From Pseudogemmobacter humi (GTDB lineage: Bacteria; Pseudomonadota; Alphaproteobacteria; Rhodobacterales; Rhodobacteraceae), in the NCBI RefSeq assembly GCF_900609055.1, contig NZ_UXAW01000088.1, positions 1 through 64,000 of the forward strand: 64,000 bases of DNA, given 5' to 3'. The position numbers and the translations under genes were made by a program. The notes under the pieces were generated by a model. The model had not been told where the DNA came from. It made no database searches and saw nothing but the letters and a program-made list of their open reading frames with translations. This document shows positions 1 through 8,929 of this stretch, piece after piece. Position 1 is the stretch's first letter. Each line of letters begins with the position of its first letter.

Positions 1-38
1 CCCTTGCGCAGCGCCCCGCGCCCCCCAATATCCGGGCT

Positions 39-821
39 ATGGATGACATGCGCTCTGACGACCCGCCCCCGCCGCTTCCCGTGCCGCCCGAGGCGCGAAT
101 CGCCATCGCCGCGCTGGCTTTGCGCTGGAAGAAGGCGAACGGGCCGGTGATGGGGCTGCTCATCCGCTTCGGCGGCAGGCTGGAAAATCAGCTATCCGCC
201 CTGCCCGCAGGCTTTCGCAACAGCATCGAACAGGTGACGGCGCGGGCGCTGGAAACCTCTTACGGCATCGCGCGTCACGGCGGGCGGCTGCCCGGCAGCG
301 GCGAGCGCGGCACCATGGCGGCGGCGATGACCGCGGGCCTTGCGGGCGGCGCCGCGGGCCTGCCCGGCTCCATCGCGGAACTGCCGTTCACCATCACCGT
401 GCTCTTGCACGCGATCCGGCGCGAGGCGACGAAAGCCGGGTTCGATCCCGACGATCCCTGGATCATGGCCGAGGCTTTGCGCACGCTCAGTTCCGGCAGC
501 CCCATCGCCGCCGACGACGGGATCGACACCACCTTCCTCTCGGCCCGGATCGCGCTGACCGGCCCGGCGCTGCAACGGCTGATCGCCACGGTGGCGCCGA
601 AACTCGCCGCGGCGCTTGGCCAGAAGCTCGCAGCCCAGGCGGTGCCGGTGCTCGGCGCGGTTTCGGGCGCGGCGCTGAACGCGGCCTTCCTGCGCTACTA
701 CCGCGAGATGGCGGCGATCCGCTTCGGCCTATTGCGGCTCGCGGAGACCCACGGCGCCGCCGCGGTGCTGGAGAATTTCGCCGAGGCCACGCGCCAGCCC
801 CGCATCACCCGCGCCGGCTGA
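39..821 (+). CDS. EcsC family protein
   Basis: A 260-residue protein whose layout (Pro-rich N-terminus, central Gly/Ala-rich AMTAGLAGGAAGLPGSIAELP segment that could lie along a membrane, helical C-terminus) resembles the EcsC family. The family was named after a Bacillus gene next to an ABC transporter and has no established reaction. No signal peptide is seen. The first ATG at 39 is used; a second in-frame ATG lies at 48. It converges with the lytic transglycosylase gene, 6 bp away, with no clear terminator between them. Family assignment is moderately confident; the function is unknown. Confidence 0.7.
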   Translation: MDDMRSDDPPPPLPVPPEARIAIAALALRWKKANGPVMGLLIRFGGRLENQLSALPAGFRNSIEQVTARALETSYGIARHGGRLPGSGERGTMAAAMTAGLAGGAAGLPGSIAELPFTITVLLHAIRREATKAGFDPDDPWIMAEALRTLSSGSPIAADDGIDTTFLSARIALTGPALQRLIATVAPKLAAALGQKLAAQAVPVLGAVSGAALNAAFLRYYREMAAIRFGLLRLAETHGAAAVLENFAEATRQPRITRAG

Positions 822-827
822 GCGGGA

Positions 828-2075
828 TCAGCGCAGAGCCGCCAGCAGCGCGGGCGACGGCTCGCCGGTCGCCGCCATGCCGCGGCTGCGCTGGAACGCC
901 GTAATCGCCTCGCGCGATTTCGGACCGATCACCCCGTCGGTGCCGCCGGTGTCAAATCCCGCTGCCGTCAGCCGGCGCTGCAATTCCTGACGGTCGGCTT
1001 TGGTCAGCCCCGTCGCATCGGGGCCGAAGGCCGCGCGCACCGGCCCGCCGCCGAGGATCCGGTCCGACAGATGCCCGACGCCGATCGCGTAATTCTCGGC
1101 ATTATTGTAGCGCAGGATGACGTTGAAATTCTGCGTCAGCAGGAAGGCGGGCGTGCCCACGCCGCCCGGCGCGATGATCGAGCCACCCACGGCCAAAGCG
1201 CCGCCCCCGGCCCGCGTGACGCCAAGCGCATTCCACTCCGCCGCCGATTTCCCCTTGCCGCGACCCAAAAGGCCCGGGTTGAAGCCCCCCGGCAGGCTGA
1301 CCTCCATCCCCCAGGGCAGGCCCTTCTGCCAGCCCGAACGCCGCACGTAATTCGCGGTCGAGGCCAAAGCGTCGGTGGGATCGTCCGACCAGATGTCGCG
1401 CCGCCCGTCGCCGGTGAAATCCACCGCATATTCCAGGTAGGATGTCGGGATGAACTGGGTATGCCCCATCGCGCCCGCCCAGCTTCCGACCATCCGCGCG
1501 GGCGGGATGTCGCCGGCCTGAAGGATGCGCAGGGCGCCGTCGAGCTGGCTCTCGAAGAAAGCGCCGCGGCGGCCATCATAGGCCAGCGTCGACAGCGCCG
1601 AGATCACCGGCACATTGCCCCGCCTCGTGCCGAAGAAGCTCTCCAGCCCCCAGAAGGCGGCGACGACATGGCCCTCCACCCCGTAGCGGGCCTCGATGGC
1701 GGCAAGCGTGGCGCCATGGCGCGCATACATCTGACGGCCGAGCGAGACCCTCTCGTCCGAGGCCGCGATGGAAAGGTAATCCTCCAGCGAGCGTTTGAAC
1801 TCGGTCTGGTTGCGGTCCTTCTCGATCACATCGGGCAGGAATCCCGCGCCCTGGAAGGCGGCATTCAGCGTCGGGGCAGAGATCCCGCGGGCAGAGGCGC
1901 GGCTGCGGTAGCCCTCGACCCAGGCGTCCCAGCCCGGATTGGCGACCGGGCGCGGCGGCGGGGTCTCGCGGCTGCCGCTGCCTGCCACCGGCGCGCTGCC
2001 GCCGACGCAGCCCGAAAGCCATGCCGCGCCCGCAGCGAGAGGGGCGGTCAGAGTGAAAAATCTGCGGGAAATCAT
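828..2075 (-). CDS. Lytic murein transglycosylase, MltB type, lipoprotein
   Basis: Cleaves the MurNAc-GlcNAc bond of peptidoglycan to give 1,6-anhydro ends. The 415-residue protein starts with a lipoprotein signal (residues 1-23, lipobox LSGC), so it should be membrane anchored. The SLT_2/MltB catalytic domain follows at about 50-330, with the catalytic Glu in FWGLESFFGT and the typical MGHTQFIPTSY motif. The C-terminal 60 residues form a PG_binding_1 repeat (LQRRLTAAGFDTGGTDGVIG...AITAFQ). It is apparently a single gene, followed by the converging EcsC-like gene. Its anhydro-muropeptide product links functionally to anmK at 13.7-14.9 kb. Confident family call; the exact paralogue is not assignable. 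Confidence 0.9.
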   Translation of the reverse strand: MISRRFFTLTAPLAAGAAWLSGCVGGSAPVAGSGSRETPPPRPVANPGWDAWVEGYRSRASARGISAPTLNAAFQGAGFLPDVIEKDRNQTEFKRSLEDYLSIAASDERVSLGRQMYARHGATLAAIEARYGVEGHVVAAFWGLESFFGTRRGNVPVISALSTLAYDGRRGAFFESQLDGALRILQAGDIPPARMVGSWAGAMGHTQFIPTSYLEYAVDFTGDGRRDIWSDDPTDALASTANYVRRSGWQKGLPWGMEVSLPGGFNPGLLGRGKGKSAAEWNALGVTRAGGGALAVGGSIIAPGGVGTPAFLLTQNFNVILRYNNAENYAIGVGHLSDRILGGGPVRAAFGPDATGLTKADRQELQRRLTAAGFDTGGTDGVIGPKSREAITAFQRSRGMAATGEPSPALLAALR

Positions 2076-2173
2076 GCGCCTGCCTGCCGTTGTTTTCGAT
2101 TTGGCAACAGATTAGCCCATCCCGACCGCGCCGCAAAGAGCATGAGCCCCGGACGGGCGGCCCGCCGCCCGCC

Positions 2174-2929
2174 TTATTCCTCGCCGGTTCTCTTCAGCTT
2201 CCAGGCGATCTGGCGCAGCATCCCGTGCAGGGTCTGCACCTCGGCCCGGGTCAGCCCCAGCCGGCCCCACATATTGCGCAGGTTCAGCTTCATCCCCCCG
2301 GCCTTGCTCTCGGGGAAGAAGAACCCGGCCGCCTCCAGCCGCTCCTCATAGTGATCGCCAAGCCGCCCGACCTCTTCGCGGCTGGCGAATTCGGTGCGCG
2401 CCAGCCCCATGACCGAGGGCGCCACATCCGCCCCCTGGCGGCCCCATTCATAGGCCAGGAGAAGCACCGCCTGCCCCATGTTGAGCGAGAAGAACTCCGG
2501 GTTCACCGGCACCGTCACGATGGCATTGGCGTGAACCAGATCGGCATTCTCCAGCCCGGCCCGCTCCGGCCCGAACAATATGCCGACACGCTTGCCTTCC
2601 GCCGACAGCGCGCGCGCCAGCGCCATCGCCGCCTCCGGCGTGAAGACCTCCTTCACCAGCTCTCGCGGCCGCGCCGTGGTGGCGAAGACGAAATCGCAAT
2701 CCGCCACCGCCGCCCCCAGATCGGGGAAGATCCCGGCCCGCTCCAGCACCCGCCCGGCCCCGCTCGCCATGGCATTGGCCTTCGGATTGGGCCAGCCGTC
2801 GCGCGGATCGACGATCCGCATCCGGTCCAGCGCGAAATTCAGCATCGCCCGCGCCGCCGCCCCGATGTTCTCGCCCATCTGCGGCCGCACCAGCACGACG
2901 ACCGGCGCGACCGGATCCGATTGCGACAT
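2174..2929 (-). CDS. trmJ: tRNA/rRNA methyltransferase, TrmJ-like (SPOUT)
   Basis: A SAM-dependent SPOUT-fold RNA 2'-O-methyltransferase; TrmJ modifies position 32 in the tRNA anticodon loop. The 251 residues include the typical N-terminus VVVLVRPQMGENIGAAARAM, then FVFATTARPREL, and the SAM-knot motifs ILFGPERAGLENADL and PVNPEFFSLNMGQAV. The start is placed at ATG 2929 (MSQSDPV) because homology begins there; an upstream in-frame extension to 2989 has no family signature. The C-terminal 80 residues are helical, as in TrmJ. The gene stands alone between the transglycosylase and a dispersed repeat. TrmJ rather than another TrmH-family member is inferred from length and motifs. Confidence 0.85.
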   Translation of the reverse strand: MSQSDPVAPVVVLVRPQMGENIGAAARAMLNFALDRMRIVDPRDGWPNPKANAMASGAGRVLERAGIFPDLGAAVADCDFVFATTARPRELVKEVFTPEAAMALARALSAEGKRVGILFGPERAGLENADLVHANAIVTVPVNPEFFSLNMGQAVLLLAYEWGRQGADVAPSVMGLARTEFASREEVGRLGDHYEERLEAAGFFFPESKAGGMKLNLRNMWGRLGLTRAEVQTLHGMLRQIAWKLKRTGEE

Positions 2930-2990
2930 AAGCGCCCCCTCGTGTTCAACGCCCGGCAGATAGCCCGCCCGGCGCCCCCGCACAAGCAAG

Positions 2991-3061
2991 CCTCATTTTC
3001 TGTCTGAAAATATCCCGGGGGGAGTCTGCGCAGCAGACGGGGGGCTGGCCCCCCGCGCCGG
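2991..3061 (+). repeat. Dispersed intergenic repeat, copy A1
   Basis: Contains the core CATTTTCTGTCTGAAAATAT followed by CCCGGGGGGA, then two hairpins (GTCTGCGCAGCAGAC and GGGGGGCTGGCCCCCC). The same core occurs at 8.82, 25.47, 45.5, 46.89 and 49.3 kb. It fills the gap upstream of trmJ and ahead of the ThiE-like gene. No coding potential is apparent. Confidence 0.8.
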
Positions 3062-3116
3062 TAGCCAAAGCCGCCAAAGCCTGCTAATTCCCCGCCAAAC
3101 CCTGCCGGAGCCCAAA

Positions 3117-3737
3117 ATGGCCAGTGACGACCGCCCGCAGATCACCCTGATCACCCCGCCCTCGTTCCAGACGGATATCTTCGCCGACCAACTGGCGCGG
3201 GTGCTCGACGCGGTGGACATCGCCTGCCTCAGGATCTCGCTCGCCACCAAAGACACCGACAACCTCGGCCACGCCGCCGATCTGTGCCGCGAGATCGCCC
3301 ATGCCCGCGACGTGGCGGTGGTGATCGACACCCATCTGCTGCTGGCCGAACGTCACGGGCTCGACGGCGTGCATCTGACCGACGGCGCGCGTTCGGTCAG
3401 GAAGGCGCGCAAGGATCTCGGCCCCGATGCCATCGTGGGCGCCTGGTGCGGCGCCAGCCGGCATGAGGGGCTGAACGCGGGCGAGGCGGGCGCGGATTAC
3501 GTGGCTTTCGGCCCGGTAGGCGACACGGGTCTGGGCGACGGCAGCCGCGCCGGGCACGACCTCTTTGCCTGGTGGTCCGAGATGATCGAAGTGCCGGTGA
3601 TCGCCGAGGGCGGGCTGAGCCTGGACCTGATCGAACGCTTCGCCCCGGTCAGCGATTTCTTCGCCATCGGCGAGGAGATCTGGCGCGCGGAAGACCCGCT
3701 CGCGGCGCTGAAGGCGCTGATCGCGCCGCTCGGCTGA
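3117..3737 (+). CDS. Thiamine-phosphate synthase family protein (ThiE/TenI-like)
   Basis: A 206-residue TIM-barrel protein of the TMP-TENI family, which couples hydroxymethylpyrimidine diphosphate and thiazole phosphate to make thiamine phosphate. Visible family motifs are LARVLDAVDIACLRIS, VAVVIDTHLLLAERHGLDGVH, IVGAWCGASRHEG, AGADYVAFGPVGDT and PVIAEGGLS. The N-terminal QITLITPP is also typical. No other thiamine gene is nearby, so it may be the main enzyme or a TenI-like paralogue; the replacement of the usual GxSxH loop by GAWCGASRH leaves this open. It converges with murI, with a short GGGAGGG/CCCTCCC hairpin between them. Confidence 0.75.
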   Translation: MASDDRPQITLITPPSFQTDIFADQLARVLDAVDIACLRISLATKDTDNLGHAADLCREIAHARDVAVVIDTHLLLAERHGLDGVHLTDGARSVRKARKDLGPDAIVGAWCGASRHEGLNAGEAGADYVAFGPVGDTGLGDGSRAGHDLFAWWSEMIEVPVIAEGGLSLDLIERFAPVSDFFAIGEEIWRAEDPLAALKALIAPLG

Positions 3738-3756
3738 GCCGCTTCAGGCCCGCGAA

Positions 3757-3775
3757 GGGAGGGCTCGCCCCTCCC
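3757..3775. terminator. Short GC hairpin between convergent genes
   Basis: GGGAGGG-CTCG-CCCCTCCC lies between the stop codons of the ThiE-like gene and murI. There is no strong T-run on either side, so it is a hairpin rather than a proven terminator. Confidence 0.35.
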
Positions 3776-3778
3776 CCC

Positions 3779-4591
3779 TCAGACCTTCCTGAACTGAATG
3801 TGGCGCTTCAGAAACCGCGTCGCATGGGCGCCGACCATCTCCGGCTCGCCGGTGGTGAGGAATTTCGACTCCGTCCCCGGGCCGAGGAATTCCGGCCTAC
3901 GCGCAAGGTAATCGGCGAGGCTTTCCGCCACCAGCTTCGCCTGGGAATAGACCCGCACCTGCGGCCCGAGCGCCTGCTGGAACACCTGCTCCATCAGCGG
4001 ATAATGGGTGCAGCCGAGGATCGCGGCCTCCGGATTGGGCATCCGCCGCTTCAGGGCCTCGACATGGCTTTTCACCAAAGCCTCGGCCAGGATCTCGTCG
4101 CCCTGTTCGATCGCATCGACCACGCCGCCGCAGGGCTGCGCCTCGACATCGACACCGATCGCGCGGAAGGCCAGCTCGCGCTGGAAGGCGCGGCTGGAAA
4201 CCGTCGCCGGCGTCGCGAACAGGGCCACATGTTTCACCGCCACCTCGCGCGGGGGCGAGTTGTCGCCCCATTGCCGCTCGGTCAGCGCCTCGATCAGCGG
4301 CACGAACACGCCAAGAACGCGCTTGTCCTTCGGCAGCCAGCTCTCCTGCATCCGCCGCAGCGCCGCGGCCGAGGCGGTGTTGCAGGCCAGAATCACCAGA
4401 TCGCAGCCCTCGGCCCACAGCCGTTCCACGGCGGCGCAGGTCAGATTGAAGATGTCCTCGGCATCGCGCACCCCGTAAGGCGCATGGGCATTGTCGCCGA
4501 AATAGACGAAGGGCACCTCGGGCAGCCGCCGCGCGACCGCATCCAGCACCGTCAGCCCGCCAAGGCCCGAATCAAAAACGCCGACCGCCAT
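3779..4591 (-). CDS. murI: Glutamate racemase
   Basis: Interconverts L- and D-glutamate to supply D-Glu for peptidoglycan stem peptides; cytoplasmic and cofactor independent. The 270-residue protein carries [14 protein letters not shown] at the N-terminus, the first catalytic Cys in ACNTAS (Cys70) and the second in GCTHYP (Cys194), with [11 protein letters not shown] between. Start ATG 4591 (MAVGVFDS) is chosen because the family begins exactly here; the frame stays open far upstream but is antisense to the LysR gene. It is divergent from that LysR gene, with 201 bp between them. Confidence 0.95.
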   Translation of the reverse strand: MAVGVFDSGLGGLTVLDAVARRLPEVPFVYFGDNAHAPYGVRDAEDIFNLTCAAVERLWAEGCDLVILACNTASAAALRRMQESWLPKDKRVLGVFVPLIEALTERQWGDNSPPREVAVKHVALFATPATVSSRAFQRELAFRAIGVDVEAQPCGGVVDAIEQGDEILAEALVKSHVEALKRRMPNPEAAILGCTHYPLMEQVFQQALGPQVRVYSQAKLVAESLADYLARRPEFLGPGTESKFLTTGEPEMVGAHATRFLKRHIQFRKV

Positions 4592-4792
4592 CTGCCTGCC
4601 TCTCTCTTGCCGGCGGCTTTCCCCGCCTTTTGCCGCGATCATAGGCGCAAGACGCAACCGGAGAAAGTCTTTGCTGCCCGAAGCAGCCGCAAAACCGCCA
4701 AAACGCCGCAGCCACAGCAAAATCGCGTGATCCGGTTTTCCTCTGGCGCATGGCTTGTGATAGGGTCCGCCGCGTATTGGAAAGGCGTAACG

Positions 4793-5686
4793 ATGGACTG
4801 GGACAAGCTGAGGATCTTTCACGCGGTTGCCGACAAGGGCAGCCTGACGCATGCGGGAGATGTGCTGCATCTGTCGCAATCGGCGGTCAGCCGGCAGATC
4901 CGCGCGCTTGAGGAAAGCCTCGACGTGACCCTGTTCCACCGCCATGCCCGCGGCCTGATCCTGACCGAACAGGGCGAACTGCTGTTCGAGGCCACCCAGG
5001 CCATGGCCAAGCGGCTCGACGCCGCCGCCGCGCGCATCCGCGACAGCGAGGATGAGGTGTTCGGCGAACTCCGCGTCACCACCACCATGGGGTTCGGCAC
5101 GCTCTGGCTGGCGCCGCGGCTGGCGCGGCTTTACGAGAAATTTCCCGCGCTCAAGATCGATCTGATGCTGGAGGAGCGCGTGCTCGACCTGCCGATGCGC
5201 GAGGCCGATGTCGCGATCCGCATGAAGGAACCGAGCCAGGCCGATCTGATCCGGCGCCGGCTGATGAACATCCGTATGCGGCTCTTCGCCTCGCCGGAAT
5301 ATATCCAGCGTCACGGCGCGCCGCAGAGCATGGCCGAGATGAGCCGGCACCGGCTGATCTGCCAGCATCCGGGCACCCCGCAGGTGGCCGCCGGCGCGCG
5401 GCTGGTGCAGGAGATCATGGCGCATGAGATCCCCTCGACCCTGCACGTCAACAATTACTTCGGCGTGCTCCAGGGGGTGATCAACCATCTCGGGGTCGGC
5501 GTGCTGCCCGATTACATCACCGAGGACAGCCCCAGCCTCGTGCGGGTTCTGGAGGATGTGGAATCGGGCGAGGTGCCGGTCTTCCTCGCCTATCCCGAGG
5601 AATTGCGCCATTCCAAGCGCGTGGCCGCGTTCCGCGATTTCGTGTCCGACGAGATCCAGAACTTCCGCCGCAGCCATCAGAGCTGA
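4793..5686 (+). CDS. LysR-type transcriptional regulator, VtlR/LsrB-like
   Basis: A 297-residue LTTR. The winged HTH occupies residues 1-60 ([20 protein letters not shown]... [15 protein letters not shown]) and the co-inducer domain about 90-295. The N-terminus resembles VtlR/LsrB of rhizobia and Brucella, where the regulator directly activates the adjacent AbcR-type sRNA gene. The same arrangement appears here: a T-N11-A dyad and an sRNA-like unit lie 130-300 bp downstream of the stop codon. ATG 4793 is chosen for its match to the family start; the longer open frame upstream is not coding. The subfamily call is inference from N-terminal similarity and context; the LTTR call itself is certain. 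Confidence 0.9.
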   Translation: MDWDKLRIFHAVADKGSLTHAGDVLHLSQSAVSRQIRALEESLDVTLFHRHARGLILTEQGELLFEATQAMAKRLDAAAARIRDSEDEVFGELRVTTTMGFGTLWLAPRLARLYEKFPALKIDLMLEERVLDLPMREADVAIRMKEPSQADLIRRRLMNIRMRLFASPEYIQRHGAPQSMAEMSRHRLICQHPGTPQVAAGARLVQEIMAHEIPSTLHVNNYFGVLQGVINHLGVGVLPDYITEDSPSLVRVLEDVESGEVPVFLAYPEELRHSKRVAAFRDFVSDEIQNFRRSHQS

Positions 5687-5705
5687 GGCGGCGCTCCGGG
5701 CGGCC

Positions 5706-5748
5706 AAAAATCTTCCAGGATTTTTGCAAATTCCTTTGAAGGAATTTG
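5706..5748. repeat. Tandem palindromes, copy P1
   Basis: Two adjacent inverted repeats: AAAAATC...GATTTTT (5706-5725) and a 22-bp palindrome CAAATTCCTT-TG-AAGGAATTTG (5727-5748), followed by TCTGCCT. The same layout with different arm sequences is found after the Hint gene (55378-55421). It sits 20 bp after the LysR stop and may act as a 3'-end hairpin or terminator. Confidence 0.75.
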
Positions 5749-5822
5749 TCTGCCTCCTTTGACGCCGCGCCGCGGCGAAAGGCTGAATTCCGCGGCGATT
5801 TCAAAAGCGAAGGTGACAGCCA

Positions 5823-5835
5823 TGCGTATCGCGCA
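5823..5835. promoter_or_regulatory. Candidate LysR box (T-N11-A dyad)
   Basis: TGCG-TATCG-CGCA forms a dyad (flanked by CA/TG to give CATGCG...CGCATG) with the T-N11-A spacing of LysR recognition sites. Its centre is about 75 bp before the predicted sRNA start, the usual position for an LTTR activation site. Binding by the upstream LysR protein is inferred. Confidence 0.5.
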
Positions 5836-5869
5836 TGGCGGACATGCTGCACCTGCGACATCCCTGCTC

Positions 5870-5898
5870 TTGAACCCTTTGCAAACTGCCCATAAATA
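5870..5898 (+). promoter_or_regulatory. Predicted promoter of the sRNA
   Basis: A -35 TTGAAC (5870-5875) and a -10-like TAAATA (5893-5898) are separated by 17 bp, giving a start near 5904. The -10 matches consensus poorly, which fits an activator-dependent promoter. Confidence 0.45.
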
Positions 5899-5903
5899 GT
5901 GCT

Positions 5904-5982
5904 GCGAGGCGCTGATCAGGGCAACCTGATCGCCCTCACCTCCCTGTTGGACTTAGGCCGAGCTTTGCTCGGCCTTTTTTTT
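5904..5982 (+). ncRNA. Putative AbcR/alpha-r15-like trans-acting sRNA
   Basis: A compact unit of about 79 nt with no open frame. Hairpin 1 is GGCG(CT)GATCAGG-GCAA-CCTGATCGCC (5908-5934). A single-stranded stretch CACCTCCCTGTTGG (5937-5950) is complementary to Shine-Dalgarno sequences. Hairpin 2 is a textbook Rho-independent terminator, GGCCGAGC-TTT-GCTCGGCC followed by eight T (5956-5982). AbcR-family sRNAs of Rhizobiales repress ABC-transporter mRNAs through exposed CUCCC-type motifs and lie next to vtlR/lsrB. The structure is seen directly; family membership and targets are inference. Confidence 0.6.
5956..5982 (+). terminator. Rho-independent terminator of the sRNA
   Basis: Perfect 8-bp stem GGCCGAGC/GCTCGGCC with a TTT loop and a run of eight T. 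It is the strongest intrinsic terminator in the window. Confidence 0.9.
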
Positions 5983-6142
5983 GCGCCTGCCCGTTAGCGC
6001 AACCGCCGCTCTGCGGCGTCAGGGGTGCAGCGCTTTCGCGCCAGATTCGCCGCCCCGCCCCGTCCCGGCCCCTTCCCCAATCGCGCCGCATGTCCTAAGA
6101 GGCGGGCCAGATTTCCCGTCTGACGCGCCCGGAGGCAGATCC

Positions 6143-8323
6143 ATGACCAAGAGCGAAGCCGCACAAGAGCCCGCGATCACCCCGGAACTGGTGGCCTCGC
6201 ACGGGATCAAACCCGACGAATACCAGCGCCTGCTGGAAATCCTCGGCCGCGAACCCTCGTTCACCGAACTGGGGATCTTCTCGGCGATGTGGAACGAGCA
6301 TTGCTCGTATAAGTCGTCGAAGAAATGGCTGCGCACCCTGCCGACCACCGGCCCGCAGGTGATCTGCGGCCCGGGTGAGAACGCGGGCGTGGTCGATATC
6401 GGCGACGGCCAGGCGGTGATCTTCAAGATGGAGAGCCACAACCATCCGTCCTATATCGAGCCGCATCAGGGCGCGGCGACCGGCGTGGGCGGCATCCTGC
6501 GCGATGTATTCACCATGGGCGCGCGGCCCGTTGCGGCGATGAACTCGCTTTCCTTCGGCCTGCCCTCGCATCCCAAGACCGCGCATCTGGTGAAGGGCGT
6601 GGTCGAGGGCGTCGGCTCTTACGGCAACGCCTTCGGCGTGCCGACGGTCGGCGGCGAGGTGCGTTTTCACCGCAGCTATAACGGCAACTGCCTCGTGAAC
6701 GCTTTTGCGGCGGGGCTGGCCGATACCGACAAGATCTTCTACTCGGCCGCCTCCGGTGTGGGGATGCCGGTGGTCTATCTCGGCGCCAAGACCGGCCGCG
6801 ACGGCGTGGGCGGGGCGACCATGGCCTCGGCGGAATTCGACGACACGATCGAGGAAAAGCGCCCCACCGTCCAGGTCGGCGACCCCTTCACCGAAAAGCG
6901 CCTGCTGGAGGCCTGTCTGGAACTGATGCAGACCGGCGCGGTGATCTCGATCCAGGACATGGGCGCGGCTGGCCTGACCTGTTCGGCAGTCGAGATGGGC
7001 GACAAGGGCGGCCTTGGGATCAGGCTGCAACTGAACGACGTGCCGCAGCGCGAGACCGGCATGACGGCCTATGAGATGATGCTCTCGGAAAGCCAGGAGC
7101 GGATGCTCATGGTGCTGAACCCCGAGATGGAAGACGTGGCCCGCGCGATCTTCGTCAAATGGGATCTCGATTTCGCCATCGTCGGCGAAACCATCCCCGA
7201 GGACCGCTTCCTGATCCTGCACGGCAATGAGATCAAGGCTGATATCCAGCTTTCCAAACTGTCGTCCTCGGCGCCGGAATACGACCGGCCCTGGGTGGAA
7301 ACGCCCGCGCCCGCGGCCCTCGCGGAAGTGCCGCAGATCGGCGCCATCGACGGGCTGCGCGCGCTGATCGGCTCGCCGTCCTACGCCCACAAAGGCTGGG
7401 TTTTCGAGCAATACGACAGCCAGGTCGGCGCCGATACCGTTGTGACGCCGGGCCTGCCGGCGGGGGTGGTGCGGGTGCATGGCACGCAAAAGGCCCTCGC
7501 CTTCACCTCGGACGTGACCCCGCGCTACGTCAAGGCCAACCCGTATCAGGGCGGCAAGCAGGCGGTAGCCGAGGCGTACCGCAACCTCACAGCCATCGGC
7601 GCGCTGCCTTTGGCCACCACCGACAACATGAACTTCGGCAACCCGGAAAAGCCCGAGATCATGGGCCAGTTCGTCGGCGCCATCAAAGGCATCGGTGCGG
7701 CGGTCGAGGCTTTGGACATGCCGATCGTGTCGGGCAATGTCTCGCTCTACAACGAGACCGACGGCCAGCCGATCCTGCCCACGCCGACCATCGGCGCGGT
7801 GGGGATCCTCGCCTCGCTCGACGATCTGATCGCCGGGAAACCGGCCGAAGGCGACGTGGCGCTGCTGATCGGCGAGAGCTTCGGCCATCTCGGCCAGTCG
7901 GCGCTGCTGGCGGAAGCCTTCGGGATCGAGGCGGGCGATGCGCCGCCGGTCGATCTGGCGGCCGAGAAGCTGAACGGTGATTTCCTGCGCAGCCAGCGCC
8001 GCAACATCGTGGCGGCGACCGATCTGGGCGACGGCGGCCTTGCGCTGGCGGCTTTTGAGTTGGCCGAGGGCGCCGGGATCGGCGTCACGCTGACCGTCCA
8101 GGACACCGCGGCGCTGTTCGGCGAGGACCAGGCCCGCTATCTGGTCGCGGCCCGCGAAAGCGGCGCGGCGGAGATCGAGGCCGCGGCGCTGGCCGCTGGT
8201 GTCCCGGTCACGCGGGTGGGCAGGTTCGGGGGCTCCACGGTCGTCTTCGGGGCGGAAAGCGCGCCGCTCGCGGAGCTTTCCGCGCTCTACCGCAGCGCCT
8301 TCGCCTGCGCCATCGGCGGATGA
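6143..8323 (+). CDS. purL: Phosphoribosylformylglycinamidine synthase II (PurL)
   Basis: ATP-dependent amidation of FGAR to FGAM in de novo purine synthesis; as the small-type PurL it needs PurQ and PurS, which are not in this window. The 726-residue protein shows the family landmarks [52 protein letters not shown] and [13 protein letters not shown]. Start ATG 6143 has a good SD (GGAGG) 8 bp upstream, and the protein aligns to the family from there. The GNAT gene overlaps its stop by 4 bp, suggesting cotranscription. No purine riboswitch is visible upstream; the sRNA terminator insulates it from the LysR gene. Confidence 0.97.
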   Translation: MTKSEAAQEPAITPELVASHGIKPDEYQRLLEILGREPSFTELGIFSAMWNEHCSYKSSKKWLRTLPTTGPQVICGPGENAGVVDIGDGQAVIFKMESHNHPSYIEPHQGAATGVGGILRDVFTMGARPVAAMNSLSFGLPSHPKTAHLVKGVVEGVGSYGNAFGVPTVGGEVRFHRSYNGNCLVNAFAAGLADTDKIFYSAASGVGMPVVYLGAKTGRDGVGGATMASAEFDDTIEEKRPTVQVGDPFTEKRLLEACLELMQTGAVISIQDMGAAGLTCSAVEMGDKGGLGIRLQLNDVPQRETGMTAYEMMLSESQERMLMVLNPEMEDVARAIFVKWDLDFAIVGETIPEDRFLILHGNEIKADIQLSKLSSSAPEYDRPWVETPAPAALAEVPQIGAIDGLRALIGSPSYAHKGWVFEQYDSQVGADTVVTPGLPAGVVRVHGTQKALAFTSDVTPRYVKANPYQGGKQAVAEAYRNLTAIGALPLATTDNMNFGNPEKPEIMGQFVGAIKGIGAAVEALDMPIVSGNVSLYNETDGQPILPTPTIGAVGILASLDDLIAGKPAEGDVALLIGESFGHLGQSALLAEAFGIEAGDAPPVDLAAEKLNGDFLRSQRRNIVAATDLGDGGLALAAFELAEGAGIGVTLTVQDTAALFGEDQARYLVAARESGAAEIEAAALAAGVPVTRVGRFGGSTVVFGAESAPLAELSALYRSAFACAIGG

Positions 8324-8802
8324 TCCGCCGGGCCGGGCCCGAAGATCTGGCGCGGGTGGACCTTGAGACGAAGGCCCGCCCGCGGGAACTGCTGGATCTG
8401 GGCCTTCCCTGGCTGGAAACCCTGCATGCCGACGAGACCGGCCGCATCCTGATCCTCGACGAGGAGGGTTTCGCCGGTTTCGCGGTGGTGGAGCAGCTTT
8501 ATCCGGAAGTGTATTTCCTGGTGAACCTCGCCGTGACCCGCCCCGGGCGTGGCGATGGCCGCAGGCTGATCCGCGCCACGCTGGAGGCGGTTTTCGGCGA
8601 GTTGGGCGCGCACCGGCTGTTTTGCGACGTGGCCTTCGACAACGAGGCCGGGCTGAAAGCCTTCGCTCGCGCCGGATTCGTGCAGGAAGGCACGATGCGG
8701 CAATGCTGGAAGCGCGGCGGCGAATGGGTGGATTGCCACGCCTTTTCGATGCTGGCGGATGAGTGGCGGGCGGCGCAAGGGGGGCCTTCTGCCCCCCTCT
8801 GA
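8320..8802 (+). CDS. GNAT family N-acetyltransferase
   Basis: 160 residues with the GNAT fold: [23 protein letters not shown] gives the acetyl-CoA-binding R/Q-x-x-G-x-A-like loop (here RPGRGDGRR), followed by [27 protein letters not shown], the typical 'N..a...y...GF' motif. The substrate is unknown. The start overlaps the purL stop (ATGA), so it is translationally coupled to purL. The last eight codons or so lie in a GC hairpin of the adjoining dispersed repeat (8778-8852), so the natural C-terminus may have been altered by it. Confidence 0.85.
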   Translation: MIRRAGPEDLARVDLETKARPRELLDLGLPWLETLHADETGRILILDEEGFAGFAVVEQLYPEVYFLVNLAVTRPGRGDGRRLIRATLEAVFGELGAHRLFCDVAFDNEAGLKAFARAGFVQEGTMRQCWKRGGEWVDCHAFSMLADEWRAAQGGPSAPL

Positions 8803-8852
8803 GCCTGCGGCTCATTCACCCCCCGAGGATATTTTCAGACAGAAAATGAGGC
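8778..8852 (-). repeat. Dispersed intergenic repeat, copy A2
   Basis: Holds hairpin AGGGGGGC-CTTCT-GCCCCCCT (8778-8798), GAGCCTGCGGCTC, then CCCGAGGATATTTTCAGACA and GAAAATGAGG, the reverse complement of the A-type core. It overlaps the 3' end of the GNAT gene and separates it from bolA. Confidence 0.8.
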
Positions 8853-8929
8853 CTGCCCCGCGCGTTGCAGCGCCTTGCGGCGCGTGGGCCCGCGGCCTAG
8901 ATTGAACGGGAAGAACAGGAGGCCATCAC

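Noticed and set aside
3572-4792. Long N-terminal extension in frame with the LysR gene
   Set aside because: It runs antisense through murI, and LTTR homology begins exactly at ATG 4793.
4592-5707. N-terminal extension in frame with murI
   Set aside because: Antisense to the LysR gene; glutamate racemase begins at MAVGVFDSG.
5983-6142. Purine riboswitch upstream of purL
   Set aside because: No three-way junction with the conserved loop sequences was found.
6095-8815. A 906-codon open frame antisense to purL and the GNAT gene
   Set aside because: Shadow frame; purL is certain on the other strand and the antisense product has no recognisable fold.
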